From positions 1 to 8,618 of the forward strand of contig CALDBJ010000004.1 in NCBI GenBank assembly GCA_937937835.1: a DNA stretch of 8,618 nt. Direction: 5' to 3'. Positions within the stretch are counted from its first letter, which is position 1. Every line of letters starts with the position of its first letter. The notes under the pieces were generated by a model that was not told the DNA's origin, searched no databases, and saw only the letters and a program-made list of their open reading frames with translations. Both the position numbers and the translations under genes were made by a program. The stretch comes from an uncultured Collinsella sp. (GTDB lineage: Bacteria; Actinomycetota; Coriobacteriia; Coriobacteriales; Coriobacteriaceae). Below, piece after piece: positions 1 through 6,290 of the stretch.

Positions 1-1991
1 CCGAGGTTTCGAATCAAATTATTTGGCATCAGGGGTGGATATCACCCGAAGAAGGGGCTGGTTTTTGGCGTTGGGGCTTGTCCGACGGAACAATCGCTGT
101 TTCTTCTTGGAGACATATAAACGGTAGGTGGTACTGGTTCGACGACGAAGGTCGAATGGCTCAGGATGGGTTGGTTCAAGTCGGGGGTGCGACGTATGCC
201 TTCTCCTCTTCGGGCGCAATGCGTGTCGGCTGGTACCTAGATTCTACGGGCTCCACTTCTGCTTGGCGTTATTTCTCCGGTTCTGGCGCCATGGTAAAAG
301 GCTGGCTTTCAGACGGCAGCAACTGGTATTGGCTGGATGATGAGGGCAAGATGGTCCACGATGCGATGCTGCAGATTGGGGGAGCCACGTATGGATTCTC
401 TTCTTCTGGTGCAATGCTTATCGGATGGCATCTTGATGCTTCTGTCTGGCATAATTTTTCCGGCTCTGGCGCTCTGGTAAAGGGCTGGCTCTCGGATGGG
501 GGTCGTTGGTACTGGCTTGATCCTGCAGACGGTTCTATGGCCACCGGGCTGAATGAATGCAATGGCACCTCTTATATCTTTAACAGTTCAGGGGCCATGC
601 TATCCTCCCAGTGGGCACTTATTGACAACAACTGGTATTACGCTGACTCCAACGGCTTACTGCATGGAGGTTGGTTACTTCTAGGGAATTCTTGGTATTA
701 CCTGGATCCAGGAAGCCATATTATGCTCACGGGCTTTGTGCAAGTGGGCTCGTCCACCTATTTCCTTACGAGCTCAGGTGCCATGGCAACAGGCTGGGCA
801 CTTGCTGATGGTACTTGGTATTACGCCGCATCAAACGGAGCTATTCAACGAGGGCGATGGATAAAGTCCGGAAGCGCCTGGTATTACCTTGATGATGTAT
901 CCGGCGCAATGCGTACTGGTGAATTTGCGGTAGGAAGCAAGCGCTATTTTTCTTATGATTCCGGTGCAATGGCATCTTCGTGCTGGATCAACTTGAACGA
1001 TGGTATAGCATGGGCGAATTCGTCTGGAGCACTGAGCGAGCCGTTGCCTACTTCATCTGATGGATCTCCCGTAATCGCTGATCGTGCCGACTTGTCTTCA
1101 TTGCCAGGTACAATTCATATTGGAGACGCGGTTTTCTATGCGGATGCGAATGGTGTCGTTAACGTGGCGTCTGGTTGGATTATGTCGAAAGACGCTTCTG
1201 ACGAAAGTGGCAATACTTGGTATTACGCATCTTCCAATGGTGTCCTTAAGTCTGGTTGGCAATATGTCAACGGTGCGTGGTATTGGATGGACCCTTCCAC
1301 ATTCAAGATGAAAACTGGATGGCTTAATGACGGCGGTACGTGGTACTGGCTCCAGCCTTCGGGTGCCATGTTTGCTAACGGGTGGCTGAAAATCGATGGC
1401 GTTGACTATTACTTCAATGCAAGTGGTGCATGGTTGAATACGTCTGGTTCTGTTTTGGGGGTCAATAGGTCCAGCTTGGTCAATTGGCTTATGAGCCACA
1501 AAAACGACGGCTATTACCGTGGAACACGCTACGACACGCATCTCAGCCAGGAAACGTGCATGTACCCAAAGGGTGATCCGCGTTGGAACGGTTATACGGG
1601 CATGAATTGTGGTGGATTTGTATCGCATGCATATATGAAGGCGGGCGGGAATTTAGCTCCCATTGCCGCCGAGCAGAGCCATTCCCCTTGGAGTGGAGGT
1701 CCCGGAAGGGGCGGCTGCGTAAACGCTTATCGTTGGTACGGCTACGCTATCGATACGTGTGCGAACGTGACTTATTTCAACTCTATTGATGAGTTGTTAC
1801 GTAGTGGTTTGGCTCGTAAGGGGGACATTGTGTTCTTCAATCCTTACAACCCATATGCGGACGATAGCCACATTGGCTTTTTCTGGGGCAATTCGCCGAG
1901 CGAAAATTTGTTCTGGCATAGTGATGGTTATGGAAATCGCATCTCCGGTTTGACTGCTTTGGGCCCATCGAAAGTAATCTTGATTCGTTAG
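1..1991 (+). CDS. Secreted NlpC/P60-like cysteine peptidase with choline-binding-type repeats (5' partial)
   Basis: The reading frame (first full codon at 3) is open to the left edge, so start and signal peptide lie outside; the TTG at 78 is internal. About 640 of the 662 visible codons matter in two parts. From about 3 to 1450 runs an array of roughly 18-20 degenerate repeats of about 20 residues (type GxWYWLD..G.M.TGW), interrupted by a repeat-poor linker near 1035-1120. From about 1455 to the stop is a single globular domain. Its GMNCGGFVSHAY motif (Cys codon 1608-1610), GDIVFF followed by SHIGFFWG (His codon 1869-1871) and FWHSDG (His codon 1917-1919) match the order Cys...GD.vFF..H.G...H of NlpC/P60 peptidases, which cleave peptidoglycan stem peptides. 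Asn replaces the usual Asp before the Cys. A CHAP-like relative is the alternative. The family is probable, the exact bond cleaved unknown. No GC-rich block is present here, unlike the next two genes. A strong terminator follows. Confidence 0.85.
   Translation, partial: EVSNQIIWHQGWISPEEGAGFWRWGLSDGTIAVSSWRHINGRWYWFDDEGRMAQDGLVQVGGATYAFSSSGAMRVGWYLDSTGSTSAWRYFSGSGAMVKGWLSDGSNWYWLDDEGKMVHDAMLQIGGATYGFSSSGAMLIGWHLDASVWHNFSGSGALVKGWLSDGGRWYWLDPADGSMATGLNECNGTSYIFNSSGAMLSSQWALIDNNWYYADSNGLLHGGWLLLGNSWYYLDPGSHIMLTGFVQVGSSTYFLTSSGAMATGWALADGTWYYAASNGAIQRGRWIKSGSAWYYLDDVSGAMRTGEFAVGSKRYFSYDSGAMASSCWINLNDGIAWANSSGALSEPLPTSSDGSPVIADRADLSSLPGTIHIGDAVFYADANGVVNVASGWIMSKDASDESGNTWYYASSNGVLKSGWQYVNGAWYWMDPSTFKMKTGWLNDGGTWYWLQPSGAMFANGWLKIDGVDYYFNASGAWLNTSGSVLGVNRSSLVNWLMSHKNDGYYRGTRYDTHLSQETCMYPKGDPRWNGYTGMNCGGFVSHAYMKAGGNLAPIAAEQSHSPWSGGPGRGGCVNAYRWYGYAIDTCANVTYFNSIDELLRSGLARKGDIVFFNPYNPYADDSHIGFFWGNSPSENLFWHSDGYGNRISGLTALGPSKVILIR
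3..1450 (+). repeat. Choline-binding-type repeat array of gene 1
   Basis: In-frame tandem units of about 20 codons, each with an aromatic pair or triplet (RWYW, NWYW, TWYY, AWYY), a Gly-rich turn and a GAM or GAL element ending in GW. The units are diverged at the nucleotide level, so this is an old array. The pattern matches the CW_binding_1/choline-binding family, where neighbouring repeats form aromatic ligand sites. Related repeats in glucosyltransferases bind glucans, so the ligand is inferred from the nearby lic genes, not proven by sequence. Confidence 0.85.
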
Positions 1992-2002
1992 AATTCCGCG
2001 TT

Positions 2003-2033
2003 GTAGGGGACTCTCTGGGTCCCCTACCTTTTT
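2003..2033 (+). terminator. Rho-independent terminator after gene 1
   Basis: GTAGGGGAC (2003-2011) pairs perfectly with GTCCCCTAC (2019-2027) across a 7-base loop and is followed by a run of five T (2029-2033). It starts 11 bases after the stop codon of gene 1, so gene 1 probably ends its transcript here and gene 2 needs its own promoter. Confidence 0.9.
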
Positions 2034-2245
2034 GACATCTGGTTTGAAAGCTAACTGATGTCGGCATTCTTTGGGGCTAAGAGTAGGGACTAGGAGTCCT
2101 TGGTTTCACCCTGCTGGGAAGTTCTTGTTTACATTGTGGTATTGCGTGCAGTTATTTGTCGTCCTAGATGGCATCTTGTCCAGTTGGATGTTCGGAAATC
2201 TTTCACAGCCATGCTGTAAGCTAAACGCAAACAAGAACGAATGAC
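2034..2245 (+). promoter_or_regulatory. Leader region of gene 2, promoter expected
   Basis: About 210 non-coding bases between the terminator of gene 1 and the ribosome binding site of gene 2. A promoter is expected because of the terminator upstream, but I see no convincing -35/-10 pair. A TTGACA at 2032-2037 lacks a good -10 at the right distance, and a TTTACA at 2128-2133 is followed 17 bases on only by GTTATT. A small inverted repeat, GGACT-AGG-AGTCC (2087-2099, extendable by one G-U and one A-T pair), lies in the middle and has no T-run after it. Its role is unknown. Confidence 0.35.
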
Positions 2246-2250
2246 GAGGT
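2246..2250 (+). promoter_or_regulatory. Ribosome binding site of gene 2
   Basis: GAGGT ends four bases before the ATG at 2255. The spacing is slightly short but acceptable. It supports this ATG, which also gives a complete signal peptide. Confidence 0.6.
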
Positions 2251-2254
2251 TTAC

Positions 2255-3988
2255 ATGAGCAAACATCTTAAGTTATTTTCGGCATTGTTGGTGCTGATGG
2301 TCCTTGCGCCCATTTCTGTGTTTGTTTTTCCCTCGAACGCGGAAGCTGCGCGGTCCCTAGTTGAGAATTCCTGGCGTTATGAGGATGGGCAATTGGTCGC
2401 AGAGGATGCTTCTTCCGAAGAAGATGGAATAGCCTTATTGTCCATGGACATTCTTCCCGATGGGGCTACGGCGCAGGGCATCGATGTCAGTGAGCATCAA
2501 GGACGTATTGACTGGAATGCTGTTAAGGCTTCTGGTATCGATTTCGCTATTCTGCGTGTTGGATTTGGCGCTCCATCTTGGGGCGGTCGAGTTGACTATC
2601 AATTTAATCGAAATATTTCTGAGTGCGAGCGACTCGGAATTCCCTACGGCGTCTATATCTATTCATATGCTTTTGATAATAAGCAGGCAGCCGATGAGGC
2701 ATCAATGGTGATCAATTGCCTTTCTGGACATAATCCAAGATTGCCGGTGTATTACGATCTTGAGGATAACTCGATAATTGCAAATGGACGTCAAACCGGA
2801 ATTGCATCGAGGGCGCAGGTTTTTTGTAATAGGATTTCTGCCGCAGGATATGAGCCTGGTATTTATGCAAATTTAAATTGGTTTAACAACATTTTGACTG
2901 ACTCTGTATTTAAGAGTAGCTCTTGGGATCATTGGATTGCTCAATATAACTCGCAATGTGACTATACCGGCAATTACAGTTTTTGGCAGTATAAGAGCAA
3001 CGGAAAAGTCCCTGGAATCAACGGCAACGTTGATATGAACTACGCGTATGTTGATGTCTCCCTTTATCATTGGCAACTAATTGACAGCACCTGGTATTAT
3101 GCAGCCTCCAACGGCAAGGCGTATGCCGGATGGTTGTTTCAGAGCGGCACGTGGTACTGGCTCGAGCCCGACGCGGGCGGTGCCATGGCAACCGGCCTTC
3201 ACGAGTGCAACGGCTCCCTGTACTGGTTTAATTCGTCCGGCGCCATGGCGACCGGGTGGGTCCTCGACGGCGGGACCTGGTACTACGCGACTGGCTCTGG
3301 CGTGCTGGCGCGCGGCCCCGTATCCGTCGGCGGCGTGCCCTACTGCTTCGACGCCCGGACGGGGGCCATGCTGACGGGCTACCAGACGGACGCGCAGGGC
3401 GTCCGCCGCTACTTCGGCAGCTGCGGCCCCCTTAACGGCTGGGGCCTCGTCGACGGCTCCTGGTACTGGTTCGCGAACGGCATCGCCTCGACCGGCTGGC
3501 TTTACACCGGCGGCTCCTGGTACTGGCTCGACCCCGACGCGGGCGGCGCCATGGTGACGGGCCTTCACGCATGCAACGGCTCCGCATACTGGTTCAACTC
3601 CTCCGGCGCCATGGCGACCGGGTGGGTCCTCGACGGCGGGACCTGGTACTACGCGACTGGCTCCGGTGCCCTCGCCTCCGGCTGGCTCAACCTAAACGGT
3701 ACGTGGTACTGGCTCGATCCCTCGACGCACGTCATGGCCACCGGGCTCCATGGGTGCAACGGCTCCATGTACTGGTTCAACGGCTCCGGCTCGATGGCGA
3801 CCGGATGGGTCCTCGACGGCGGAACCTGGTACTACGCGACGGGCTCCGGCGCGCTGGCCTCCGGCTGGGCATATGTCGGCGGCGCCTGGTACTGGCTCGA
3901 TCCCTCGGCGCACGCTATGGTTACTGGTGTTCAGCAGATCGACGGGGCACAATACTCTTTTGCTAGTAATGGTGCTTGGCTCGGCTAG
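2255..3988 (+). CDS. Secreted GH25 lysozyme (muramidase) with choline-binding-type repeats
   Basis: A 577-residue protein. Residues 1-31 are a signal peptide: a Lys-containing start, a hydrophobic core and an AEA site before Ala32. Residues about 73-267 form a glycoside hydrolase family 25 domain, which cuts the MurNAc-GlcNAc beta-1,4 bond of peptidoglycan. The four acidic residues typical of the family are all in place: Asp77 in GIDVSEHQG, Asp168 and Glu170 in YYDLED, and Asp260 in GNVDMNYAY. Residues about 272-577 are 15 repeats of about 20 residues. The layout (catalytic head first, repeats at the C-terminus) resembles the pneumococcal phage lysin Cpl-1, but the signal peptide and the lack of phage genes nearby argue for a cellular wall enzyme rather than a phage endolysin. 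Base composition changes sharply inside the gene: the GH25 part is AT-rich (20 G+C in the 60 bases 2821-2880), the repeats GC-rich (44 in 3361-3420). It shares 266 identical bases with gene 3. Confidence 0.93.
   Translation: MSKHLKLFSALLVLMVLAPISVFVFPSNAEAARSLVENSWRYEDGQLVAEDASSEEDGIALLSMDILPDGATAQGIDVSEHQGRIDWNAVKASGIDFAILRVGFGAPSWGGRVDYQFNRNISECERLGIPYGVYIYSYAFDNKQAADEASMVINCLSGHNPRLPVYYDLEDNSIIANGRQTGIASRAQVFCNRISAAGYEPGIYANLNWFNNILTDSVFKSSSWDHWIAQYNSQCDYTGNYSFWQYKSNGKVPGINGNVDMNYAYVDVSLYHWQLIDSTWYYAASNGKAYAGWLFQSGTWYWLEPDAGGAMATGLHECNGSLYWFNSSGAMATGWVLDGGTWYYATGSGVLARGPVSVGGVPYCFDARTGAMLTGYQTDAQGVRRYFGSCGPLNGWGLVDGSWYWFANGIASTGWLYTGGSWYWLDPDAGGAMVTGLHACNGSAYWFNSSGAMATGWVLDGGTWYYATGSGALASGWLNLNGTWYWLDPSTHVMATGLHGCNGSMYWFNGSGSMATGWVLDGGTWYYATGSGALASGWAYVGGAWYWLDPSAHAMVTGVQQIDGAQYSFASNGAWLG
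3236..3297 (+). repeat. 62-bp direct repeat, copy 1
   Basis: Identical by eye to 3602-3663, at a distance of 366 bases, equal to two 61-codon super-repeats. It begins TCCGGCGCCATGG and ends ACTGGCTC. It encodes the end of the Cys-containing unit and most of the next unit. It marks recent internal duplication or homogenisation. Confidence 0.9.
3304..3569 (+). repeat. 266-bp segment shared with gene 3, copy 1
   Basis: Read base by base, this stretch is the same as 4717-4982 (constant offset 1413). It is bounded by T against C at 3303/4716 and C against T at 3570/4983. Outside it the two genes stay alignable in the same register from about 3180 to 3740 but with many scattered differences, including synonymous ones. 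It encodes the atypical Cys-bearing repeat units and the units after them. Confidence 0.93.
3602..3663 (+). repeat. 62-bp direct repeat, copy 2
   Basis: Second copy of the 62-bp repeat at 3236-3297. The copies part at the next base (T in copy 1, C in copy 2). Confidence 0.9.
3668..3714 (+). repeat. 47-bp segment shared with gene 3 (4532-4578)
   Basis: GCCCTCGCCTCCGG through TACTGGCT is identical to 4532-4578 in gene 3. This pair is not in the 1413-base register of the 266-bp match, so it represents a separate exchange or a unit kept the same between non-corresponding repeats. Confidence 0.8.
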
Positions 3989-4012
3989 CAACTCTTCTTT
4001 AATTGCTTTTTT
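3987..4012 (+). terminator. Weak possible terminator after gene 2
   Basis: AGCAA (3987-3991, overlapping the stop codon) can pair with TTGCT (4003-4007), followed by a run of T to 4012. The stem is only five pairs with an 11-base loop, so it may be leaky or not a terminator. The 99-base gap to gene 3 holds no clear promoter, so genes 2 and 3 may be partly co-transcribed. Confidence 0.3.
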
Positions 4013-4087
4013 CTAATTACATATTGCTCTTAGCTATCCATTTGTAGACTATGTTTATGTAAAAATTGGTTACTACTGGGGGCTGAC

Positions 4088-6229
4088 ATGGCAAGGAAAA
4101 AGCGAATAACATTAATCCTAATCATTCTTTCAACTCTACTGCTCGCTGGGCCCGGTGTGGTTGATATCGCGAACGCAGAATCCATAAGCTCCTCCATCCC
4201 TACTGATTTTGAGCAGCAATCCGTCTCCTCGACTCTTAATTCTTCCGATTCAATCAATGATGGGTCTGCTCAAGAATCCGTTAAATGGAATCAGGGTTGG
4301 AATTCGTTTGACGGTAACTGGTTCTATGTGGATTCAGTTAATCCGGTCTCGCTGCATTCTGGCTGGCTCTATACCAATGGGGCCTGGTACTGGCTCGACC
4401 CCTCGACGCATGCCATGGCCATCGGGCTCCATGAGTGCAATGGCTCCGCGTACTGGTTTGACGCCTCCGGCGCGATGGCGACCGGGTGGGTGCTCGACGG
4501 CGGCACCTGGTACTACGCGACGGGCTCCGGCGCCCTCGCCTCCGGCTGGCTCAACCTAAACGGTACGTGGTACTGGCTTGACCCCTCGACGCACGCCATG
4601 GCTACCGGCTTTCACGAGTGCAACGGCTCACTGTACTGGTTTAATGCGTCCGGCGCGATGGCTACCGGATGGCTCCTCGACGGCGGTACCTGGTACTACG
4701 CGACGGGATCCGGCGCGCTGGCGCGCGGCCCCGTATCCGTCGGCGGCGTGCCCTACTGCTTCGACGCCCGGACGGGGGCCATGCTGACGGGCTACCAGAC
4801 GGACGCGCAGGGCGTCCGCCGCTACTTCGGCAGCTGCGGCCCCCTTAACGGCTGGGGCCTCGTCGACGGCTCCTGGTACTGGTTCGCGAACGGCATCGCC
4901 TCGACCGGCTGGCTTTACACCGGCGGCTCCTGGTACTGGCTCGACCCCGACGCGGGCGGCGCCATGGTGACGGGCCTTCACGTGTGCAACGACTCTGCGT
5001 ACTGGTTCAGCGCCTCCGGCGCGATGGCGACCGGATGGGTGCTCGACGGCGGGACCTGGTACTACGCGACGGGCTCCGGTGCCCTCGCCTCCGGATGGCT
5101 CAGCCTAAGCGGTGCATGGTACTGGCTCGACCCCTCGACGCATGCCATGACCACGGGCGTTCAAACTATCGGATCATGTGAATACATATTTAATAGTACC
5201 GGCAAGATGATGGCTAATTGCTGGTCAAACGGTGATGGGTCTTGGATGTATCATTCGTCATCCAGCGGCGCAATTGACCTTAAAGGCATAATGACCGATT
5301 CGGGAATCCAGCTGATTGACGATGACGGTAATGCCAGAACGGGCTGGATTGAGAGTCAGGGTTCTCGATATTATTGTTCTGCTAATGGGGTAATTCTGAC
5401 TGGATGGCAGCAAATTGCTGGGTCTTGGTATTACTTTAACCCGGATGGTCGAATGGCGACCGGCTGGCTTAACGATGGCGGTAACTGGTACTGGCTAGAT
5501 TCCGCTTCTGGCATAATGAAAACGGGATGGCTTTCCCGTGGGGGCACATGGTATTACCTTGATGCCGCACGTGGGGGAGTAATGTTGAGCAACGGTTGGT
5601 ATTGGATCGGCTCTACTGACTACAAGTTCAGTTCATCCGGCGCAATGGTTGGCGCTTGGGTCGATGTCCCGTGCTATTCGCAGTACCCGGAACTTCCTAC
5701 TGGCTGTGAGTCGGTTGCCCTTACAAACTTGCTTAACTACTATGGTTTCGGTTTAGGTAAGACGATTATTGCGGATTACTATTTGCCCAAGGGAAGTAAT
5801 GGCAATTTTGTTACCGCTTTTGATGGCAATCCAAGGCGTAGCAGCGGGGGTCTCATGGGATGCGTCGCACCTGCGATTACTATTGCTGGTAATAACTTTC
5901 TGCGTGCTGCTGGAAGTGGCAAGCAGGCAAAAGACGTCTCTTTCTCGTCAATTTCTTCCATTAAGAACAGGCTGACCTGTGGTCAACCTGTTGAGATGTG
6001 GAATACCGAATGGGGAAGTTGGCCAGGAGGCCGTTATGCTGCGCGTTGGTATAACGGGCATTCCTATGGTCTGTGGGGCGGTAATCATGCCGTAGTCCTT
6101 AAAGGCTATGATGACGAGCAGGGAATTGTCTATCTTTCGGATTCGATTAACGGCAATGTTACGCGAAATGCCCAAGTGTTCTTCGGCACGTGGCAACAGA
6201 TGGATAGCCAGGCCGTGGTAATTGAATAG
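4088..6229 (+). CDS. Secreted C39-like cysteine peptidase with choline-binding-type repeats
   Basis: A 713-residue protein. Residues 1-30 are a signal peptide (MARKKR start, long Leu/Ile core, ANA site before Glu31). Residues 31-64 are a Ser/Asp-rich linker, residues about 65-522 hold about 22 repeats, and residues about 525-713 form a peptidase_C39_2-like domain. That domain opens with VPCYSQYPELPTGCES (Cys540 the likely nucleophile) and has GGNHAVVLKGYD (His667) and LSDSING (Asp685), the usual Cys-His-Asp order. There is no ABC transporter part, so this is not a bacteriocin-processing exporter but a free secreted peptidase. Related domains occur in surface proteins with wall-binding repeats; the substrate is unknown. 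Repeats 2-14 are GC-rich and nearly match gene 2, while repeats 15-22 are AT-rich and diverged like those of gene 1. The ATG is preceded by GGGGG (4078-4082), a poor ribosome binding site, but the start is supported by the signal peptide. A strong terminator follows. Confidence 0.9.
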   Translation: MARKKRITLILIILSTLLLAGPGVVDIANAESISSSIPTDFEQQSVSSTLNSSDSINDGSAQESVKWNQGWNSFDGNWFYVDSVNPVSLHSGWLYTNGAWYWLDPSTHAMAIGLHECNGSAYWFDASGAMATGWVLDGGTWYYATGSGALASGWLNLNGTWYWLDPSTHAMATGFHECNGSLYWFNASGAMATGWLLDGGTWYYATGSGALARGPVSVGGVPYCFDARTGAMLTGYQTDAQGVRRYFGSCGPLNGWGLVDGSWYWFANGIASTGWLYTGGSWYWLDPDAGGAMVTGLHVCNDSAYWFSASGAMATGWVLDGGTWYYATGSGALASGWLSLSGAWYWLDPSTHAMTTGVQTIGSCEYIFNSTGKMMANCWSNGDGSWMYHSSSSGAIDLKGIMTDSGIQLIDDDGNARTGWIESQGSRYYCSANGVILTGWQQIAGSWYYFNPDGRMATGWLNDGGNWYWLDSASGIMKTGWLSRGGTWYYLDAARGGVMLSNGWYWIGSTDYKFSSSGAMVGAWVDVPCYSQYPELPTGCESVALTNLLNYYGFGLGKTIIADYYLPKGSNGNFVTAFDGNPRRSSGGLMGCVAPAITIAGNNFLRAAGSGKQAKDVSFSSISSIKNRLTCGQPVEMWNTEWGSWPGGRYAARWYNGHSYGLWGGNHAVVLKGYDDEQGIVYLSDSINGNVTRNAQVFFGTWQQMDSQAVVIE
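4532..4578 (+). repeat. 47-bp segment shared with gene 2 (3668-3714)
   Basis: Identical to 3668-3714 in gene 2. It encodes the end of a GSGALASGW unit and the start of the next LNLNGTWYWL unit. Confidence 0.8.
4717..4982 (+). repeat. 266-bp segment shared with gene 2, copy 2
   Basis: Identical by eye to 3304-3569 in gene 2. It encodes units 7-11 of this array, including the YCFDARTG and FGSCG elements. See copy 1 for boundaries. Confidence 0.93.
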
Positions 6230-6239
6230 CCATGATGCT

Positions 6240-6272
6240 AAAAGGGGAGAGCTCGACGAGCTCTCCCCTTTT
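6240..6272. terminator. Bidirectional terminator between gene 3 and licB
   Basis: AAAAGGGGAGAGCTC (6240-6254) and GAGCTCTCCCCTTTT (6258-6272) are perfect reverse complements of 15 bases around a GAC loop. The ends give a T-run after the stem on either strand. It lies 10 bases after the stop of gene 3 and 18 bases after the stop of the licB-like gene read on the - strand, so it can end both convergent transcripts. Confidence 0.93.
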
Positions 6273-6290
6273 GCTACATTGTTAATCTAG

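Larger units (their letters stand above)
3068..3985 (+). repeat. Choline-binding-type repeat array of gene 2 (15 units)
   Basis: Fifteen in-frame units. Most belong to a three-unit super-repeat of about 61 residues: a TWYWLDPSTHAMATGL-type unit, an H.CNGS.YWFN.SGAMATGW-type unit and a VLDGGTWYYATGSGALASGW-type unit. Units 4-7 are atypical and carry two extra Cys (YCFDARTG and FGSCG). Units from about 3130 to 3912 are GC-rich with few nucleotide differences between copies, so they are young compared with the array of gene 1. Confidence 0.88.
4280..5653 (+). repeat. Choline-binding-type repeat array of gene 3 (about 22 units)
   Basis: About 22 in-frame units of about 20 codons. Units 2-14 (about 4361-5158) are GC-rich and follow the same three-unit super-repeat as gene 2, including HECNGS and VLDGGTWYYATGSG units. 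Units 15-22 are AT-rich and irregular. They include SYYF- and NWYWLD-type units close in style to those just before the catalytic domain of gene 1. The array is thus a composite of two types of sequence. Confidence 0.88.

Noticed and set aside
78..80. TTG as the start codon of gene 1
   Set aside because: The frame remains open to position 3 with repeat-like sequence (W-rich, GW), there is no ribosome binding site before it, and no signal peptide follows.
1098..1628. 176-codon open frame on the - strand inside gene 1
   Set aside because: It lies fully opposite well-supported coding sequence, has no recognisable motif and no start signal.
2032..2060. TTGACA as the -35 box of a promoter for gene 2
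   Set aside because: It overlaps the T-run of the terminator and no good -10 box lies 16-18 bases downstream.
3077..3568. Long open frame on the - strand opposite the GC-rich repeats, with a similar one at 4628-4981
   Set aside because: These are antisense shadows of the GC-rich repeat blocks. The two are alike only because the DNA underneath is duplicated; they are low in complexity (Ala/Val/Gly/Pro/Arg) and lack a ribosome binding site.
3236..3663. CRISPR-like or mobile-element direct repeats
   Set aside because: The repeats are in frame, encode protein modules and are spaced by whole super-repeats; there are no unique spacers of uniform length and no transposase or terminal inverted repeats.
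2255..3988. Gene 2 as a phage endolysin (prophage remnant)
   Set aside because: GH25 plus choline-binding repeats recalls phage Cpl-1, but there is a signal peptide, no holin and no phage gene nearby, and the neighbours are similar secreted enzymes.
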